Below the pieces are notes generated by a model that ran no database searches, was not told where the DNA came from, and was given only the letters and a program-made list of their open reading frames with translations. This document shows positions 1-14,000 of a stretch of 64,000 nucleotides of DNA, piece after piece (the first letter of the stretch is position 1; every line of letters begins with the position of its first letter). Made by a program: the position numbers and the translations under genes. This stretch comes from Casuarius casuarius (taxonomy: Eukaryota; Chordata; Aves; Casuariiformes; Casuariidae), in the NCBI GenBank assembly GCA_003342895.1, contig PTFA01000111.1, forward strand, positions 594,199 to 658,198. Reading direction: 5' to 3'.

Positions 1-21
1 AAAAAAAAAAAAAAAAAAAAA
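1..21. repeat. Poly-A run at window edge
   Basis: The window opens with 21 consecutive A residues. It could be the tail of a retroposed copy lying to the left, or simple low-complexity sequence. Nothing to its right shows a source element, so no assignment is made. Confidence 0.8.
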
Positions 22-3000
22 GTGTCATCCTCTTCTTGGGCCCTCACACAGAACCTTACGTTTGTGCAACTAAACTCTTGTTTTTCCAAAGTGTTTTCTG
101 TTTGTCTGTTGGGAAGAGTCCCTGGTTTGTGCTCTCCCTTGAACAGTGTTCAGGAAAGGGTTATTTGGCAGAAGCCACAGCCATGCCTGAAAGCAAGCTA
201 ACCACTGAACAGGATGGATGGATGAACAGTTCGGATGCTCACATGCCCATACTTGAGTATATGCCTTAGCCAGACTTCATTTATTAGTACAGATATAACT
301 AGTGATAAACTCCTGTGAGGATGAGTTTCACTGATATGCTAAGGGACTGGACTTCTGAAGAAGGAGCAAATCAGAGGAAAATGGGGAATGATCTTTTGTT
401 TTTGTTGTTGATTAGGCCTTGATGTCTCAGTTCTTCGTATCAAAGCATATATTGACATGTTGGGCTGACTGCACCTCAGTATTGCTAGCATCAGCTTTAG
501 GTAAGACCTGCTGAATACTTTCCCTTGCTTCCAGGCCAGGAAATGGGCTAGATGATCTTCCACTATCTTTTTCACATGTTTTCTGCAAACCTGAATAAGC
601 TACTGTTCCTGTCTGTAGTGGATTGAGTGGATTCTGAGCAACGCGTTAGTCCTTTGCACAGTTGCATGATATAAAAATACGGAGGGTTTTGTTTCTAGCA
701 CCCTGGCCTCCTTGTTGTTTCGAGGCCCCACCTCTCCCCTGCACAGGCTGCCTTCCTTTGCCGCTGCTTCCGTCACCTCATCACATTTGACCCAGAAGAC
801 CCCCAGGTTAAAAGGTGATGATGACAACTAAACTGAACCAAAGCTTAGTTTTCAGGTTTGGTGGTGCATTCACAGGACTGGCTATTAGCTGAAAAGTTCC
901 CTTCCCCCCTTGCATTTCTTTTGGAAGTTTAGATGGAGAGTTACTGAGAGATGATCAGTGTGCTTCCACTTTCCCACTGTTGCTTTTTTGAAGGGAACAA
1001 CCAATTTCTGACTGCAAACAGAATTGCAATGCCACAGTTAACATTGCCTGTGTAGCCCACTTGATAAATAGAGCAAAGAAACTTTGGCACCATGCACAGC
1101 ACAGAACTACAGCAAAGTTACTGCTAGCTAATGTCTCCAGCAATAGAAAACACACCAATGATATTTGGGTCTGTGTTTTTTTTTCACTGATGTTATTCCA
1201 AATGCTTGGATCCCAAGGATGGTGCACACAAGATCTCAATGGCTTTGTGATATAATTTGTGTGGATTTTTATCATGTGAGTTTCCAATGCATATCTTGTC
1301 ACACAGTTTCTTATGGGTGATGCTTGTTTTAGATGACATCTGTTGTATCTGTTTATCCATGCCTCATATGTTTTGTTAATACCGTGGTATTTTGGAGACN
1401 GCTCCATATAGAATAAGTAAGTGCTGTAGTCCAAGAAATTCAGTATAGAAATGATAAAAGTAAAATCACCTTCAAAAGATAAAAGTACCCAATCTTTAAT
1501 ACTTCAGGCAGTAAGATTGATGGTAGCATAAGGTCCTAAATGTGTCTCTTGTATTTTCTTTCTAAAATAGCATCCATATTCTCACAGTGTATACATATTT
1601 TTAAATAAACCTCTCCGAAAATGCCAGAGAAGAAAATGTATCTGCCTATTTTACTATTCCATTAGGGGTTGGTTTTTTTTTTGCAATAATGTTCTTGTAG
1701 TAAAAAAAGAAAACAAAAAAATCCACAGGTTTTGTTTCATAAAAGAAGAAAATATTTGCTGTTTTAGCTGAATTGCATTGCATAGTCCTCTTATTTGAAT
1801 ATGTCATGAACAAGAAAGAAATCCTTAGTGTTTCACCAAATTTATGACTGACACATTTTAATGTCCTCTTCCAGGCAAGAAAATGATTTGCAGCTTGGTC
1901 ATACTAGCAGCATAGATAAGATGCTAGTGAGTATGTGATATATGATATAAAACCAGAAGATTTTATACTGTAAATATTTCCATTTATTTGTTTCTTTTGC
2001 TGACTTCCAAGCTCTTAATTAAGTTCACTGTTAACAAAGTGACTGAAATGCTGTAAATAAATAATTTCACTTGCATGCAAAACGTAACTCTGTTACAGTA
2101 GCTCAGTGCAGTACGCCAGTACATTTAGCAAGCAGAAAATGGGAGATTACAAAATTGAGATTTTGGAAGGTTATAATTATTTTTTAATCTCTCAGAGTAA
2201 AATAGAGAAAGATTCTGAATGACAATTTCAAGTACTTATACAGAAAAAAAATGACTTGCAAAGAAACATAACTGATTTTTTTTAATTGAGATTTTTGTTC
2301 TGCATTCAAATATAATTCAGTATTTGCCACCTGCAATGCTACAAGTATGCTTAATGGAACTTTTCTTTTTCCAATTAGTGAAGGCAAAATGTGTATGGAC
2401 TTATGTGATGGAGAGCTTAAAATTAAATTATAAATTCATCATATTATTTGCTATTTAATCTGATATTTTTATATAATGGTAATGAATTTTTAGTTCCCTC
2501 AGGAAAGACAGATAATTGGCAGGGAAAACAAACAGCAAAATGACCATAGCTATCTCCATGCCCTGGAGATTCATTACAGAACACAGAGTCCTTCATCATA
2601 AATGCAGCCACTTGAAACCCATTGAGATATTGATTAGGAGTCAGCACCATTTATTAGTGATATTTGCTTTTTTTATCAGTTGTCTATGTAATAGCATAGA
2701 TGTGTATGGTGCTTTAGAGAGAACTAACTGTGCTTGTTACCTCTTGAGGTATCAAACAGATACCGCATATTTGCAATGTTAGGATAGTCCATAAGAGATT
2801 GAGCATGAAGTAGTTATGGAAAAAAATATACCAGACCAGTTAGCAGCAAATAATCCTTTTTCTAGCAAAGACATGAAGGAGGTTGCAGTGTAATTATTCT
2901 GCTGAAGGAAAAAAAAAAGAGAGTTTCTTTGTCAGGGAGGAAGCATTCTGACAAATCAGTGAAAAGGGTCAGTTTGTAATGTTAGGCATACCCTTGCGCC

Positions 3001-5880
3001 TGCAGGTGACCAAACACTAAATTATCAGACCATTTTGTTAAGTCCTCATCTACGTTTTTAACTCACATGTAGGAATAAGATTTTTTCATACGGCCTCATT
3101 CTTATCTTAATCAACTCTGACTTTTGCTAGGATATTCTGTTTCTTCATGCGAGTAAAAAATTCAGAAGCCACATGCGAGTTACATTTTTAATAGTATACC
3201 ATACCATGAAGATTTCAAACCTCAAAGAAGGTGGTGAGGGAAAAGCTACCTCCTACCGGACTGAGTATGAATTTATTGAAAAATGTAGTTGTGTCTTCTA
3301 CATGTATCTTTGAAGGACATAAGGCTGCTGAATGGAAATGGATATTTTTTGTTAATGAAAATGTTTGTTTTTAAACAAAGTACTTGGCAGTAATTAGATT
3401 ATTTTTTTGAACAGTCATAGTTTCATTTTTTACAAAAGTATTGCAAAACAATTTTTCTAGTAGAACTGGAAACAGTTATANAATTTTTAAGTGATACCTA
3501 TAGGGAAAAAATCATACTTATTCCCCTTTATTCCCCCCAGAAGATAGTTCCATTTTTCTTACTTCCAAGTTACCAACGGAAGTGAGAAAATAACGGAGAA
3601 AACAAGATTTTCCCCATGGGAATGAACAGATGCTATTCTTAAAAGTATTAAAAAGTTTTGCATTTCTTACTGAAAAAGAGAATTAGTGTGAAAAAAATGA
3701 TTTAAATGAAAATGAAAGGTTACCACAAATTTTATTCTAAAATAAAACCAACCAGTGGAATACCACATTAGCATTCCAGTTGGGGACTGCTGGGCGGAAG
3801 NGAAAAATTCCAAGAAATGTTTCAGAGATCACAGTCCTCACCCTGCACAGTGCTCAACTTGAGTGATTTACAAGCTCACTATGGGGAACAAACAGGGTTA
3901 TCCTGGAAAATGACTTACTAATAATATTTAATTGAGGTTCAGTCAGCAGACAGTTACTCTTTTCTCTGAATACAGGAGGCAAGTTGAATGGGAGTGAATG
4001 GAGATTCATGACTAAAAAAATACTTCCTTTCTCACCGTGACTAATTCACTAATTAAAAGACCCCATCACAGTTAGCTATTTTCTTCAGATTTACTTATTT
4101 TCTTTGCCTTTTATATCTTGTTACCTTCAAAGACTTTGGAACAGTTTTTCTTCTCCTGCTGCTTCTGCTTTCCTGCAATATTTCCAGTAAAAGTTTCCTT
4201 TCTGTCTCTCATGCTAATTAATACATGGTAGAGTACTACACTGTGCAGGGCATGTGCACATTAACACTGCTAACATTTTGCTACTTCTATCAGTAATTAG
4301 CATGGGAGGATGAAAGGAGACATTTTTTGCTAATGAACATTCATACAGCACTTTGAACATGTAAGGCCCTATAGACGCATGAAGTGCATTTTTTTCCGGT
4401 TCTTTCCCTGAAGCTCTAAGCCCATCTTTGGCTGATTTCATCTTTTCTCCTCTGGCTAAAACCTTTCATTTACATATTGAATTTCAGTGATATTAAGTGA
4501 TGAAATGACAAGATTGAGAATATGGAAAGATTGCAATTCATATTGACAGAATACCTGAATGAAAAAGCAACAATGGGATTGATTTGCTAGTAAACATTTC
4601 CAGTTTATACTAGTATAGCTTGTCAGGGGAGTAACAGTGGTGATGTAGTCTTAGTAACAGGTAGAATAAATTAAAAAACCAAGGTTTTAAAGTAGAATTA
4701 AAAAAATGCAAGATTTTGGGTTGTTCATTTTAAATGTATTTAAATTATTATCTGGATATGAGCTGGTGTAATTTGATGAGGCTCTTCTGAAATCATGCTA
4801 AACTGATGAACTTAGCTTGTATAGATGAAATGCTGTGCTGCTGTAGATGAGTGCCCGTAAGGACTTCTTATAAAACGTCTTTAAACTTGATAGGGAGAAG
4901 TGTAAGTTGTTCTTTCAAAACTCAAAAACGGTTAGTATTTTTTGATGCCCAACTGAAGACATTTTAAAGGGTGTTCCAGAAAGTGCCAAGCATTTTTCTT
5001 ATTAGCAAAATACTGCAGTTTTCTCAGTTTGGATAACCAAAATTAACTGACAGTTTTTTTCTTAATTTCCTTCCCTTCTGCAGTTTGCAGCAATTGTCTC
5101 AGAGGATCTTGTTTCTTTATTGAATTTGTACTAACTAGTTCTTTCTGCCCAAGTGAAAATTTAGGCTCTCTATATAGTTTATTTTCTGAAACAATAAAAG
5201 AATGATAGATGTTAAGAGATAGGCACGGTTCCTTAAAATGTAGTGTTTGTGACACGATAAAAGAAAAGTTGGGTCTGTGAACTTAAACAAGAAATTCCTC
5301 ATCAAAGGAGAAAATGTCACAAAGACTGTCTTTCAACAAAACGTAGTTAAGTGAATCAGAGACAGAAGCATTATCAGTTCAGTTTCTGTTGTTTCAGGGT
5401 GTTTTTATTCCAAAATACGAATTGTGAGCAGTATGCACCTGGGAAACAAATGCAAAATAAATTTTAAAAATTCTTANTCAATGAGTCAAAACTCTGATTT
5501 TAAAATAAATTATTTATTCAGAGGTGGATGATGGTATGGACCATCTATTTCCTTATAATTATACTTGCTGATGTGATAAGGTAAAACATTTAAAATGGTC
5601 TTATAAATTATCATAACTATAATAACACCTGTCAGCCTACACTGTCTAGGATTCAGAGCTCTGTTGAACTCAAAGTACTTGTGCTTGCCTACTTTCAGTA
5701 TTGTTTCATTCATTTCTCTGAATGCTAATGTTTTCAGCAGTGTTCCACACGTTGTAAGCAGTCTTCCCAAATTTATTCAGGTCCTGACTTTCCAAATAGA
5801 GAGATTTCTGTTCCTGACTTTTTTTTTTTTTTTTTACCCTATAGAACATTTAGTTCATTTTTCAAACTCATAGAATTAGC
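22..5880. other. Unannotated AT-rich DNA, no supported gene
   Basis: This stretch is AT-rich, with stops in all frames, short homopolymer runs and isolated Ns. The longest open frame is 159 codons on the minus strand (955-1434). It contains an N-derived unknown residue and matches no domain I recognise. I see no splice-flanked exon series, RNA gene or clear repeat. It is most likely intergenic or deep intronic. Confidence 0.6.
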
Positions 5881-5899
5881 TCTTAGAATATGAGCTCTT

Positions 5900-6210
5900 A
5901 GAATGTCCTAATCATTCGGGATGCTTTAACTGCAGAATATCACCATCATTTTTAATGCAGGAAAATGGAAATTGAGTACTATATTCCACATGAGGCTTTA
6001 ATGGTCTTTTGTAAGAGGAGAGGGGAGAAATGCCACTGGCTTCAATTTATGCAATGTATAAGTGAATACTTCATATTATTTTCTGTGGTTTGGATAGATT
6101 ATGGAAAATATTATAGTTCATATACCCATGGAACACATTAACATTCTTCCCCAGATTTGTGATTTTCTGCTGATCCTCTCACATTTGAGAGAATGTGTAT
6201 TTGCTTGTGA
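5900..6210 (-). mobile_element. CR1: Ancient CR1-like LINE relic, antisense
   Basis: Read on the plus strand, this follows the order typical of antisense CR1 3' regions. A segment like 'gtactatattccacatgaggct' (5976 onward) corresponds to the common 'tactcc-aggtgaggc' stretch. Further on come 'cacattaacattcttccccagat' and 'tctgctgatc', which resemble the usual 'ccccagatctttttctgc' stretch. Divergence is high and the ends are not defined. The call rests on remembered family patterns, not an alignment. Confidence 0.4.
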
Positions 6211-8119
6211 TGTTTTTAGCTTGCAATTATTATAATGCTGAATTCCGTAAGTCTTATACTTAATGATGTCACCTGAATATATTCTCTTTCTTTTGTTATG
6301 TTGATGAGTCTTCCTTTCCTGTAACCTGAATACACATTCCTATCTGAAGTGACTGAAGTAGAAATACTAGGTGATTCTAACCTCACTACTGCGGACTTCT
6401 TGTGACGGCCATTTGCTGCTCAGATCTTCTAAATATTNTATTCTCTTTTCTCTTGAGTTTATGATAACAAACTTCTTTCATCTCTTACCTTTTGGTGGTC
6501 ATTTCACCTATCTTTTTATTCAGCAATTCAGTTTTATGCAACAAATATACTACTAGTTGCACTATACTTTTTTTTTGGAATAAGTCAATGGTATAGATAT
6601 CAGAATAGTAGAATGCAAACTTTTTCATTATCCTTGTATTATAAATATATTGGAATCTGTCTAAAGCAATATTCAGATTTCTATAGAAAATAGCAATAGT
6701 ATTATCAAAGTGACTGTAATCAAATTATGCTCTTTTTTGATAGGTAGAAACTTAAAAAGAGGTATCAGCAAAATTTTCTGGGACAATGTGAATGACTCTT
6801 CTTCTGAACTAAAAAGATCAGCTGAGTTTTCTTACTATGTGATGAAGCTGATATAATAAAGCAAATGAGCTTTTATTCCTCAGCTACTGTTTGGCTCAGT
6901 GTAAGCAACATATTAATAAACAATTTTCAGTATTTGCAGGTGGGTACGAAATGNTATTTTTCTGTGCATCACTGCTCTCCTGGTTTATCTCAGGGCATCT
7001 TTCTAAGCCATTTGTCTTCTGCTGGACCCCTACCTTTGTAAGAACCTCTTTTTTTCTTCACCGAAACTGGGTTGTTCTGTTTCTTTCATCATGGAAGTGA
7101 AAGAACTCAAGACTCGAGCATATTTTCTTCCCTCTCTGCATCTTCTTCCTGTGTCCCTGCTAGTTTCAGCTTGACTCACCATTCAAGAAAGAATTGCATG
7201 CAGTTCTAAAACTTGTTCATTTCCTTCTTGGATATGTCCTTCAGCTTTCATTGATACACTTCTGGCTACATGGTTTTCTGGCTACATATAACTCCTCCTC
7301 AAGTCATATCTCAAAGGCTGACATCTTTCATTCTGAAGTTGTGATAGTTTTTAAAAAATAGTTTTCTATCTTTTTTGCACTTAATCCTACATTATCTGTA
7401 CATTAAGATTCGCTTTAATACTTCTAAGAATGTAAAGTTNTACTTTATCCATTCATCCTTTTTAGTTTTACCTATAACTCTGATAATTGTTGTAATAGGT
7501 AATTGCTGTCTCCACTTCTGCAATTTATTTCTCTTTATCATCTATATGGCCTATTTTACTGTTTTTATTTAGAATCTTTCTATGTATTAGTGGTTACCAG
7601 TAACTAATCTGGCAGAAACCTGGTTTAACATATTCATGAATCATGATTACTTCTGTGTCAAGAATAGCTAAGCAAGATATGAGGAATATTCTGTAAGCTT
7701 AATAGCTCCCAGATAGATTGATAAAACTGGATGTGGTGTTTTGGACATAAAAATCATTACAGACTCAAGGGAAAAACAACCTTAAACAGAAAAGTAAATT
7801 TTATCTATTACGTACAAACCTACTTAACTAAGAGAGGCATATAAATAGAAAGTTGAAAAAAAAAACCAAATACTGTTTATCTCCTTGTTTTGAGACAATT
7901 CAAATACATCCAGACCCTAACAGAAGCCAGTATGACTTGTTTTAAAGCTTGAATTTATGGTGCTTCTAAAAAACGTGTTCCAACTTTTAACTATTCTTAT
8001 AGTTAGAAGTGTGTTTTCCGATCTATCCTAAATTTCTCTTGCNGTAAATTAAGCTGAATACTTAATGTACTGCACTCGGGGGACATAAAGAACAATGATC
8101 ACACTCATTAATAGCAACC
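6211..8119. other. Unannotated AT-rich DNA
   Basis: This is T-rich sequence with many short runs and several Ns. Open frames are at most about 70 codons, without recognisable domains. No repeat family could be assigned with confidence. Confidence 0.55.
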
Positions 8120-8730
8120 TTTTATATATTGGAAGATTATTATATTCAGTCTCCATCTTTTCTAAACTAATCAGAGGCAAATTCCTTTAGCTTGTCTTCA
8201 CATTCAAGTTTTCTGAAATTTTTAGCTATTTTGATGGTCTCATTTGGATTTTTTCTAACTAGTCTAGATTTTTCCTAAGTGCCATTGTGAAATCAATGTA
8301 CAGTAGTCAGCAGAGGCCTTTCCATTGCCACTTGTGCTCATTAGCTACCTCTTAACGCAACCTTACTCTCTTTTCATTTGCTTGGCTACCTAGAAAATTT
8401 TGTCCATTTTGAATTATCATTAATATCAAGACTTTGCATCTGCCATTTGTCTAACTGCAGCTGATGATCATGGCAAATTGCAGAGATCATTTTGAATTCT
8501 CACTCTGTCTTCCAAATGGCCTGAGTCCCCTTCCTGGTCGATGTTATTTTTAAGATTTCTTATCCCTTTATTCCACTATCCTGGTTAGTAATGGAAATAT
8601 TAAACACTATCAGACCTAGAAAAGGAAGTATATCCATAGTCCTGCAGTAGCTAGACTCTGCTCTGCCAGTTGGCTACTGATGTTTACCATTTTAGTAGAT
8701 CCCATGTTTGTTTTTAGTTAATTTCATCTA
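8120..8730 (-). mobile_element. CR1: Ancient CR1-like LINE fragment, antisense
   Basis: The plus strand shows, in the expected order, several degenerate blocks of an antisense CR1 copy. First comes a T/C-rich block with 'ttttctaaactaatcag...aagttttctgaaatttttagctattttgatggtc' (about 8155-8240), then a 'tttcctaagtgccattgtg' block. Next is 'gcagagatcattttgaattctcactctgtcttccaaatgg' (from about 8480), and finally 'ggttagtaatggaaatattaaacactatcagacct' (8584-8618). These correspond to the 3' end of the CR1 reading frame and the adjacent untranslated region, read backwards. Many substitutions and indels show it is old and not coding. Family-level assignment is from recognition only; the subfamily is unknown. 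Confidence 0.6.
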
Positions 8731-8762
8731 AATATTTTGCCCTTTGCTTAGGAGAATACTAC

Positions 8763-8801
8763 AATTGCAACAACAAGAACAAGAACAACAACAAAATACA
8801 A
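8763..8801. repeat. CAA/GAA-type simple repeat
   Basis: An imperfect trinucleotide run of CAA and GAA units lies inside AT-rich DNA. It is too short and interrupted to be more than a decayed microsatellite. Confidence 0.7.
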
Positions 8802-10957
8802 CTTGTAGCTTTTACTTCTTCTTTCCTTTGACTCATCACAAAAGTGAATTAAATTGAGACATAGTGCTTAGAAATTAACCATTTAATCATTGTCTGGGAA
8901 TATCAATGGGGATCTTCCTTTTAGGCTTGGAGCTTTCTCTAGGCATCTGAGATGTCCCCTCATCTGTACGGATTCTCCAAGAGAAGCCAAAACATTCAGT
9001 GCTTGCTTTGCTTACTTCCTAAACCACGCTTCATCAGGCTATATCCTCAGTGCCGTGCTAGACAAAAGCTAATAAAGAACTCAGTCTTTTGCATTCTTCG
9101 GTAAAACCTAGGAAGGCACAAAATGCCCCTTGTAGCATTAACAAACACACTTAATGTTTTTCCTATATGGAGATTGTTAGCAATATTACAATACTAGGTT
9201 GATATTAACTTCTTTAATGAGTATAGCAAGAAAGATACACTAATCAGAGGAAAGAGTTATCTTAGACTACTTACCAAAATAAGGTGTTGTTGGAAGGAGA
9301 GATGTCATTCTTGTCTCCCATTCTGATTTTCCTGAGAAGAATTGTTTTTTTGTATGATAGGCCTCTGCAACTATCTCAGCAGCTTCCCTGCATCATAATC
9401 CGTAAGTAAGCAGAAACTGGATGCCACTTAGTTTCTTTATGATTTTTCCACGTTACACAGTAAAAGAAAAACAAGCCTACATTTACTGAGGGATTCTGTA
9501 ATGATTTCTCCAAGATTTATGGGAGATTATGCAACATTTATGAATGGATATTGCCCTTAGGAATATGCTAGCTACATTCAAGGACTTCTGAAATGATTTC
9601 TGAGATAGAACTTTTTCCTCTACTATGAATCTCTCTCTAGGTTCCCACTTCATTAAGCAGCTGGAATCAGTCTGGATTACCAAGATGCATGTTGGCCCTT
9701 TTTTTTTTTAGGTTTATCTCAGCATCATGCTCCTCTTGAATGAGATGCTGAATTTTTTCTTGTCAAACAGCTTCTAACTAGGCAGTATCTTTTATCACAG
9801 TTTCTGACATACCAAATAACCCTGTGAAAGTAAAGCAGAAGCTGGCTTTCAAGTGGTAGTAAATAAAGTGTATTTTAATACCAGTTCATGACCAAAGGTA
9901 ACATTTAAAGAAGTTCCTTTTGTCAGGTCAGCTTGCATGCGGTTTTCAAATACATTCTAAGATGTATCTTGTTCTGGATAAACATTTTTTTTGTGGTAGC
10001 ATTTAAATTACTCATCTGGGTCAAGCCTTTTTACAATAACAACTATAGAGGTAGTTGCTGACTATACAGGTATTAAGTGATTTGCATGTCTTGGGGATAA
10101 ACTGATTTAGATGTTACTTGGCAAATCTAAAGAAAGGTGAAAAATAAAACAATATAGGCAATAAACACATATAAACAATAAACACATATAAAATAAACAC
10201 ATATTCATTGCCACTACAAAAAAAGATGCAAAATATGATATCAGAAAAAGTAGCTTCTTACAGCCACTGTGTGGGAGTACAAAAAACTGTGGAAAAATGC
10301 AGAGTAATCATGGATCTGGATACTAGAGTCAGTTACCAAACATCCAAGAAAGGCTAATATATTGTGGACTCAGGAACATTATGCAGATTATATAGAAGTC
10401 TGTTTATTTGTCACAGCTTCTCAGGGTCACTGACTGGTCTGGTGCCTGACTGAGATCAGCACATAGCTGATGAGGAGTTAATTGAAACTAAATCCAGGTA
10501 AGACAGAGGTTATGCCTGCAGGCAGAAGAAAACCCCTGGGGAGCTTTCCATCATATTCTCCTCTTCATTTGAAGACATATCGCACAAATCGTCAGAACAG
10601 CCTGTAGTTTCTAGACTCCTCTCTGAACCTGGACTTAAAAATAGCAACCTATACAAGAACACCAGGACTAAAAGACTTCTCACTGTTTGTTTGGTGATGA
10701 AATGACCTTAATCATATATAGCTTCCTTACCTCATGAATTAATTATCATGATGAAGCTTTCTGATGCCTGAATACAGTAAATACCTACACCCACTGTTCT
10801 GCTGTCTGCACTAGCTCCTAATAGCACACTGAGTCACATTTAATGTTTCACTTATTGTTTTCCAGCCACTGATTGAGCAGGGCCTGGATTACTACGACCT
10901 TCAGAATGTAACTACCTGTCTCCATGATAAAGGCAGTGAGACATCACATTTTTGGAG
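8802..10957. other. Unannotated AT-rich DNA
   Basis: No gene or clear element is seen here. The only structured piece is a short tandem A-rich repeat around 10157-10206, listed separately. Open frames are 60-66 codons and unremarkable. Confidence 0.55.
10157..10206. repeat. Short tandem repeat, AATAAACACATATAA units
   Basis: About three imperfect copies of a 15-17 bp unit (core 'ataaacacatata') lie head to tail. The last copy is shortened by a small deletion. It is a local slippage product. Confidence 0.75.
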
Positions 10958-11055
10958 ATTAGAATGGAATAATAGAATTCACTGCTTGAAAGAACTGAGA
11001 AGGACCATAAGGTTCATCACTTTCTAGTCCGAATGCAAAGCCCAGTGCTTTGAGC
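10958..11055 (-). mobile_element. CR1: CR1 3'-end relic, antisense (short)
   Basis: The plus strand reads 'agaatggaataatagaattc', then 'aaggaccataaggttcatca', then 'tctagtccgaatgcaaagccc'. This matches the reversed end of CR1: the octamer tail, then the 'ggaaggacctt...atcat...tagtcc' block. Only about 100 bp is visible, so it is a 5'-truncated, diverged copy. Confidence 0.5.
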
Positions 11056-14000
11056 TTCCCTATGGTGGAACAAGTTCAAGATATATCAATGCTTTAGTAA
11101 AAGCTATATAAAAATATCAGATTTAAAATATGTTAATTTTCTAAAAGAAAATTATGTAAACCTTCCCTGTGGAAAACCAGAATGGGGACTATTGGTGATA
11201 TAAATTACTTCTGTGGTAAAAAATTTTCAAGAGGTCCCAAAGAGAACGAAGGGAAAAAAAAAAGGCAAATTCATATTCATTCCAAATTTTTTCTTAGTTA
11301 TCATCTCATTTGAAAACTAGTGTATTGCTACACATTTCTTTTTGAGGCATTTATAGCAAAAGCAAAAGGTTAGATCAACATGGCTAGGTTTTCATGCTGT
11401 AGACTTCCATGATATTCCAGAAATACCATCTGATCTCCCTTTCCACCTTCAACCAAGTGGTTACACTATTAGAATGGGATATGGGAGACCTAGTACAAAT
11501 CCTGCATTTCTGACTCAGTCTCTGAAGTCTCCTCCTTCCGTACAGTAACTACCAGCTGGGCTATAGGAGATACTGAGTTGTTTGCCATCTCTTATTTTGA
11601 AACTGATTTACTTCATATAAAATTATTTACAGTCTAATATTAAAAGAAGTCAATGAGACAGTGAGAAAACTTGGTCAAAAGACATGTTTTGAATTAGGCA
11701 AGTTGGGTAGATGAGACTAGATTGCCTAACTAGATTTTCTAGGGATATTTCTGTTTATCAGCATCATTTAACTCCTACATGAATGAACTCTGTGTTTTGG
11801 AACCACCCTAACAAACTGTTCCAATATTTCATTTTTTCCCTTTCATCTTATAGTCATCCAGAACTACTGCTTGAATTCTTTATAACCATCAGAGTTTCAC
11901 CTTTTCCAGTATAAACCCTGCCAACAAGTCGCTGATCACTCTTCTTAAGAGCTCCTGAGTCTCAGTCCTATTGATTCTTCAAAGAGATTTTCAATACCTT
12001 TGAGAATAAGATCTGAAAGGCTACCTCCACTATTATTTTTTACTGCAGAAGAGGTTAAGTTACCACCCCCCATAGTATGATGACAAGATCAGAAAATGAC
12101 AGCAAGATTTTGCTTCATTCATTTTCCTGCCATTTTTCCCCTTTGAAAAAAATGAAGATCATAATGAGTAAGTAGCCAATTTTTACCTTATTTAAAAAGC
12201 ATTGTCCGGATCATTACATATCTTGATTTAGAGGATCCAGGAACCTACAACANCTATAAATAGCTTTGAATTTTCTTTATTGGCTGCTCCCAAAGCAGAG
12301 TTTTTAAGGAAGGAGTATCTCACAAGACCAACCACGTTTCTTACATATCATGAGAGTCCTTAAGGGAATGGGACAAGAACTTATGGTCATATTTCCACCA
12401 GCAACTTTTCAGAAACCTGAGGAAGTTAATGGACAAGGGAAGAAATNACAGTTTCCAAAATGGAAAGGCAACTCAACTTAAAAGGGGCAATAACTTTATC
12501 CTCACTGGAATCTGAAGAAGTCCTGGAAACATTTGTGAATAAAACCCCACACTTTCCCCTAGCAACAGTGGATAAGTGTGGGAAGCATGCCTGGCATATG
12601 AAGGCTCTACTGCTTGCTGCAGCCTTAAGGAGTCAATATTGTTGGAAGTGCTGTGGTGGTTGTTCCCTCTTGTTAGCCTTTTAAACCAGCCTTTAGGTAG
12701 GGAAAAAAAGAAATAGATCTGAGCCATTGCTAGAGACCAAAATTCCAGCTTTTTAGGGATGGAGAATGCCCTGGTATGGGAGGGGCACTGAATGCCATTA
12801 GCAATAGGAAACAGAGTTTTGTTAAAGCAATTTGTATATAGTAGTTAGTGTTGTAAAGGTTAACAAGCTTGCCTTTAACCACTCTCTCCAGCTATTGCAA
12901 GAGTCAGTGTTGAGGTCATCTGCTTCTATCTCAGTCTCACTGAATCAGTGACCCACAAACTTAACACCTCCTCCAAGGTAAAAAATGCATGAGCTTGTTC
13001 TTTAATGCATATCTGTAGGGTACATGCTCATTTTAAGTCTCTCGGCTACGTATTAATATTAGCAAAGATTGCTATAGCTTTCCCCATTAAAAAAAAGTAA
13101 AAAAAAGAGGAAAAATCAGACTAGAGTTGAGTGCAATAAACACTTTATTATCTTGACACAGCAAAGTGTCCTTTTTGCTATTTTGCTTATAAGAGTATAA
13201 TCATGTGCAAATGAAAGCGTGCAGATAATTAGTGCAGCTCTGATAACATTCCAATTTATTGGGAGAGTAAAGTGTCACTGAATGACCTGGGAACACCCAC
13301 AAAAGAGACTGAGTTTGAAAGGTTTAGGGCAGTTCTTGTGTTGAAATTGTTTACATTGATTCCACAATGTCAAGCATCCTAACCACTCTGTCAATTCTTC
13401 CATTCACCAACTCATTCTTTTGAGTAATCATATCAAGTATATAAGTGCAGTGAACAATCATTAAATAATTTTGTGCAGTGCTTAAAGAAGACTGTGTGTC
13501 TTTACAAACCTTTATGTCCTCAGGTCCTGTCATTTTCAAGAGAGGCTGCTGCTGTTTCAAAGTCATTGGCTTGTTCTTTCTGTCTGACTAAATTCATATG
13601 GAGACACTCACACACGCAGTAAAACTCCTTTCTTAGGACAAAACAATAGGAAAAAAAACTTATGTTCGAATACCTTAAAACCCAAGTAGCACACAAAGCT
13701 CATTTCGTTTTGACACAAAGAAAGCCATCATGCTAAGTCAACTGAAGTATAAAATTATTAGTGCCATTTTCTGCTGGCTCCAGGTAAATAGTAATGATCT
13801 ACCTTTGAACTTAAACCTTGCCCTATTTATATTTGCTAATGCTAAAGATCACAATTGACTTAAATGTAGATACTTTGGGTGCCAGAATTTAGTAGCTGAG
13901 AGTGCTATTTAACACAGCATCAAAACTGAACTGTGCCTGGTCAACTTTGTCACTCCTCCACTCCCTCTTCTGATATTCTCTGTCTTTTTAAGCAAATAAA

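Noticed and set aside
11780..11990. Separate CR1 fragment
   Set aside because: A few words resemble antisense CR1 but the order breaks down quickly; left inside the unannotated interval.
13620..13720. tRNA gene (GTTCGAATAC-like B box)
   Set aside because: No matching A box or cloverleaf arms at the right spacing.
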